A DNA stretch of 9,682 nucleotides from DUAL01 sp964452095 (GTDB taxonomy: Bacteria > Bacteroidota > Bacteroidia > Flavobacteriales > BACL11): NCBI GenBank assembly GCA_964452095.1, contig CAYVKX010000073.1, positions 1-9,682 on the forward strand, read 5' to 3'. Both the position numbers and the translations under genes were made by a program. Under the pieces are notes generated by a model, which saw only the letters and a list, made by a program, of their open reading frames with translations, was not told where the DNA came from and made no database searches. Below are positions 7,649-9,682 of this stretch, in pieces; positions within the stretch are counted from its first letter, which is position 1; each line of letters begins with the position of its first letter.

Positions 7649-7656
7649 TATCTTTG
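7649..7656 (+). promoter_or_regulatory. -7 box of the gltX-folB promoter
   Basis: TATCTTTG matches TAnnTTTG and lies 21 nt before the gltX ATG, predicting a start near 7662 and a leader of about 15 nt. No TTG sits at the -33 spacing; the equivalent place (7626-7628) reads TAA. The box supports the ATG at 7678 over the in-frame TTG at 7654, which is part of the box. Confidence 0.55.
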
Positions 7657-7677
7657 CAACCCAAAATTAAATTAAAG

Positions 7678-9201
7678 ATGTCAGAAGTAAGAGTAAGATT
7701 TGCACCAAGCCCTACAGGCCCTCAGCATATTGGAGGGATAAGGACTGCTTTGTACAATTTCCTTTTTGCTAGAAAGCACGGAGGCAAAATGATTTTGCGT
7801 ATTGAAGATACTGACCAAACAAGGTTTGTTGAAGGTGCGGAGGAATACTTGATAGATGCACTAAAGTGGTGTGGTATTGAATTAGATGAATCAGTAGTAG
7901 ATGGAGGAGATTATGGTCCTTACAAACAATCTGAAAGAAAAGAAATATACTTACCTTATGCTGAGCAATTGGTAAAAAATGGTTTTGCTTATTATGCTTT
8001 TGATACTTCAGAGGAATTAACAGCAATGCGTGAAAGAATGAAAGCAGCAGGAGTTCCATCACCACAATACAATGCGGTTACTCGAACAACTATGCAAAAT
8101 TCTTTAGCTTTATCAGAGACGGAAGTAAACAAAAGAATGGAAGCGGGAGATCCTTATGCTATCAGAATTAAGATGCCTAGAAATGAGGAGGTAAAACTAA
8201 ATGATATTATTAGAGGTTGGGTGGTAGTAAACACGAATCATATGGACGATAAAGTTATCTTTAAATCTGATGGAATGCCTACTTATCATTTAGCGAATGT
8301 TGTAGATGATTATTTGATGAAAATTTCTCATGTAATAAGAGGGGAGGAGTGGTTGCCTTCTGCACCTTTACATGTTTTATTATATAAGTATTTAGGGTGG
8401 GAAGATAAGATGCCACAATTTGCACACTTGCCTTTAATTTTAAAACCTGATGGAAATGGAAAATTAAGTAAGCGTGATGGAGATAGATTAGGTTTTCCAG
8501 TATTCCCAACACAGTGGACAAATCCTGAAACAAAAGAAACAAGTTCAGGATATAGAGAAAGTGGATATATTTCGGAAGCTTTTATAAATATGCTTTCATT
8601 TTTAGGTTGGAATCCAGGCACTACTCAAGAGATTTTCTCTATGGAGCAATTAATAGAATCGTTTAGCTTGGAAAGAGTAGGAAAAGCAGGAGCAAAGTTT
8701 GATTTTGACAAAACAAGATGGTTTAATCAGCAGTATTTAAGATCAAAATCAAAAGAAGAATTGGCAACTGATTTGCAATTTATCCTAAAAGAAAATGGGG
8801 TAGAGGCAGAGGATGAATTTGTGGCAACTGTTTGTGAGCAACTCAAAGAAAGAGCCACTTTTGTAAAAGATATGTGGGAAGAAGGAAAATATTATTTTGA
8901 GCCCCCTACATCTTATGATGAGAAAACAATTCGTAAAAAATGGAAGGAAGACACTCCAAAATATGTGTCAGAATTAAAAGATAGATTGGCAAGTTTAGCT
9001 GATTTTTCATCTGAAAATATTGAAACTGAATTTAAAGCATACCTTGCAGAGAAGGAACTTGGAATGGGGAAATTACTTCCCGCATTCAGAGTTTCATTAA
9101 CTGGAGTAGGAATGGGGCCTTCATTATTTGATATTGCAGCACTTCTTGGAAAAGAAGAAACACTTAAAAGAATGGAAACTGCTTTAGAAAAAATCAACTA
9201 A
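7678..9201 (+). CDS. gltX: Glutamate--tRNA ligase
   Basis: 507 residues. It activates glutamate with ATP and charges tRNA-Glu. This is a class I synthetase: the HIGH motif appears as PSPTGPQHIGG (10-20), with FLFARKHGG and LRIEDTDQTR (40-49) following. HVIRGEEWLPSAP (218-230) is the conserved glutamate-site segment, and the KMSKS motif is KLSKRDGD (262-269). The insert after KLSKRDGD (GFPVFPTQWTNPET) is of the type I associate with Bacteroidota GluRS. The zinc-binding cysteines of the E. coli enzyme (around CxCxxxC) are absent; the segment reads YYAFDTSEEL (105-114). The ATG at 7678 is chosen because the in-frame TTG at 7654 belongs to the -7 box and the family begins right at VRVRFAPSPTG. 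Its stop overlaps the folB start by one base. Confidence 0.96.
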   Translation: MSEVRVRFAPSPTGPQHIGGIRTALYNFLFARKHGGKMILRIEDTDQTRFVEGAEEYLIDALKWCGIELDESVVDGGDYGPYKQSERKEIYLPYAEQLVKNGFAYYAFDTSEELTAMRERMKAAGVPSPQYNAVTRTTMQNSLALSETEVNKRMEAGDPYAIRIKMPRNEEVKLNDIIRGWVVVNTNHMDDKVIFKSDGMPTYHLANVVDDYLMKISHVIRGEEWLPSAPLHVLLYKYLGWEDKMPQFAHLPLILKPDGNGKLSKRDGDRLGFPVFPTQWTNPETKETSSGYRESGYISEAFINMLSFLGWNPGTTQEIFSMEQLIESFSLERVGKAGAKFDFDKTRWFNQQYLRSKSKEELATDLQFILKENGVEAEDEFVATVCEQLKERATFVKDMWEEGKYYFEPPTSYDEKTIRKKWKEDTPKYVSELKDRLASLADFSSENIETEFKAYLAEKELGMGKLLPAFRVSLTGVGMGPSLFDIAALLGKEETLKRMETALEKIN

Positions 9202-9557
9202 TGGGATTAATTACTGTAGAAGGAATTAGAGTTTTTGCACATCATGGACACTTGCCAGAAGAAGCAGTTTTAGGAGGGCATTTTATTGTAAATGTTTGGG
9301 TAGAAGCCGACACATCTGAAGTAGAAAACACAGATGATTTGAACCATACAGTGGACTATGTGAAAATCATAGAAATTGTAAAGGAGCAAATGGCAATAAG
9401 AGCAGATATGATTGAAGTTCCTGCAAAAAGAATTGTTGATGCAATTTTACCTCTAAATAAAGTACAAAAAGTAACAGTAGAGGTTGAGAAAATCGCTCCT
9501 CCAATTGATACAACTTTTGATAAAATTTCAGTTACGGCAAAAGGCGAGCGAAACTAA
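9201..9557 (+). CDS. folB: Dihydroneopterin aldolase
   Basis: 118 residues, the usual length. FolB splits 7,8-dihydroneopterin into 6-hydroxymethyl-7,8-dihydropterin and glycolaldehyde in folate synthesis, normally as a cytoplasmic octamer. Visible family features are FAHHGHLPEE (12-21) with the conserved Glu, LNHTVDYVKI (47-56) corresponding to the D.TVDY segment, IEVPAKRI (71-78) with the pterin-anchoring Glu72, and VEKIAPPI (95-102), where Lys97 corresponds to the catalytic lysine (usually KPxAPI). The TAATG junction with gltX makes translational coupling likely. The product feeds the folate pool that MnmG also uses, but this link is general rather than specific. Confidence 0.93.
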   Translation: MGLITVEGIRVFAHHGHLPEEAVLGGHFIVNVWVEADTSEVENTDDLNHTVDYVKIIEIVKEQMAIRADMIEVPAKRIVDAILPLNKVQKVTVEVEKIAPPIDTTFDKISVTAKGERN

Positions 9558-9558
9558 C

Positions 9559-9588
9559 TTGCTACATTCATTTAATTAGTTAAATTTG
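9559..9588 (+). promoter_or_regulatory. Promoter of tRNA-Cys
   Basis: TTG (9559-9561), a 19-nt spacer and TAAATTTG (9581-9588) form a full match to the Bacteroidota promoter consensus. Transcription should begin near 9595, giving a 5' leader of about 13 nt before the mature tRNA. It starts just after the folB stop. Confidence 0.7.
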
Positions 9589-9607
9589 CAATCTTAAAAT
9601 TCCTGAG

Positions 9608-9678
9608 GGTCTCGTGGCCGAGTGGCTAGGCAGTGCTCTGCAAAAGCATCTACAGCGGTTCGAATCCGCTCGAGACCT
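9608..9678 (+). tRNA. tRNA-Cys (anticodon GCA)
   Basis: A complete 71-nt cloverleaf. The 7-bp acceptor stem GGTCTCG/CGAGACC (9608-9614, 9671-9677) is perfect. The D stem is GCC/GGC with GG in the loop. The anticodon stem GTGCT/AGCAT has one G-U pair and its loop, CTGCAAA, places GCA at 9640-9642. The T stem AGCGG/CCGCT encloses TTCGAAT. The discriminator is T (9678), the known identity base for cysteine. CCA is not encoded, so it must be added enzymatically. Position 48 is C, giving an ordinary G15-C48 pair instead of the G15-G48 of E. coli tRNA-Cys. Confidence 0.96.
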
Positions 9679-9682
9679 CAAA

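Noticed and set aside
9571..9584. TTTAA/TTAAA hairpin after folB as a terminator
   Set aside because: Only 5 AT pairs, no T-tract, and it overlaps the tRNA-Cys promoter, which explains the sequence better.
9608..9678. tRNA-Cys as an integration site for a mobile element
   Set aside because: No integrase, direct repeat of the tRNA 3' end or foreign-looking gene is visible within the window; the downstream side is not shown.

Overview
The window looks like a piece of a Bacteroidota chromosome, most probably from the order Flavobacteriales. The base composition is AT-rich and genes lack Shine-Dalgarno sequences. Several promoters match the Bacteroidota pattern (TTG, about 19-21 nt, then TAnnTTTG). 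At the left edge is a secreted protein whose visible end looks like a type IX secretion sorting domain. There is also a DUF4175-type membrane protein of the kind found in this phylum, next to ybeY and mnmG.

Layout: 1-932 (minus) is the 5' part of a secreted fibronectin-type-III protein, cut by the window edge. A 149-nt gap holds its promoter. Then comes a minus-strand operon, read right to left: DUF4175 protein (7591-4298), ybeY (4305-3895), mnmG/gidA (3846-1975) and a zinc-ribbon SAM methyltransferase (1978-1082). Two of the junctions overlap (8 nt and 4 nt). The third is a 48-nt gap that contains a near-perfect parS-like palindrome (3848-3863) directly upstream of the mnmG start. From a compact divergent promoter region (7592-7677) the plus strand carries gltX (7678-9201), folB (9201-9557, overlapping by one base) and tRNA-Cys(GCA) (9608-9678), which has its own promoter.

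Most of the window is translation-related housekeeping: rRNA maturation (YbeY), tRNA wobble modification (MnmG), glutamyl-tRNA charging (GltX) and tRNA-Cys, plus one folate step (FolB). The less understood parts are the large DUF4175 coiled-coil membrane protein leading the operon, the methyltransferase coupled to mnmG, and the parS-like site, which would suggest this segment lies near the replication origin. I see no mobile element, CRISPR array, phage gene or toxin-antitoxin pair, and no clearly new multi-gene system. The parS-like site and the DUF4175-ybeY-mnmG-methyltransferase operon are the best leads.
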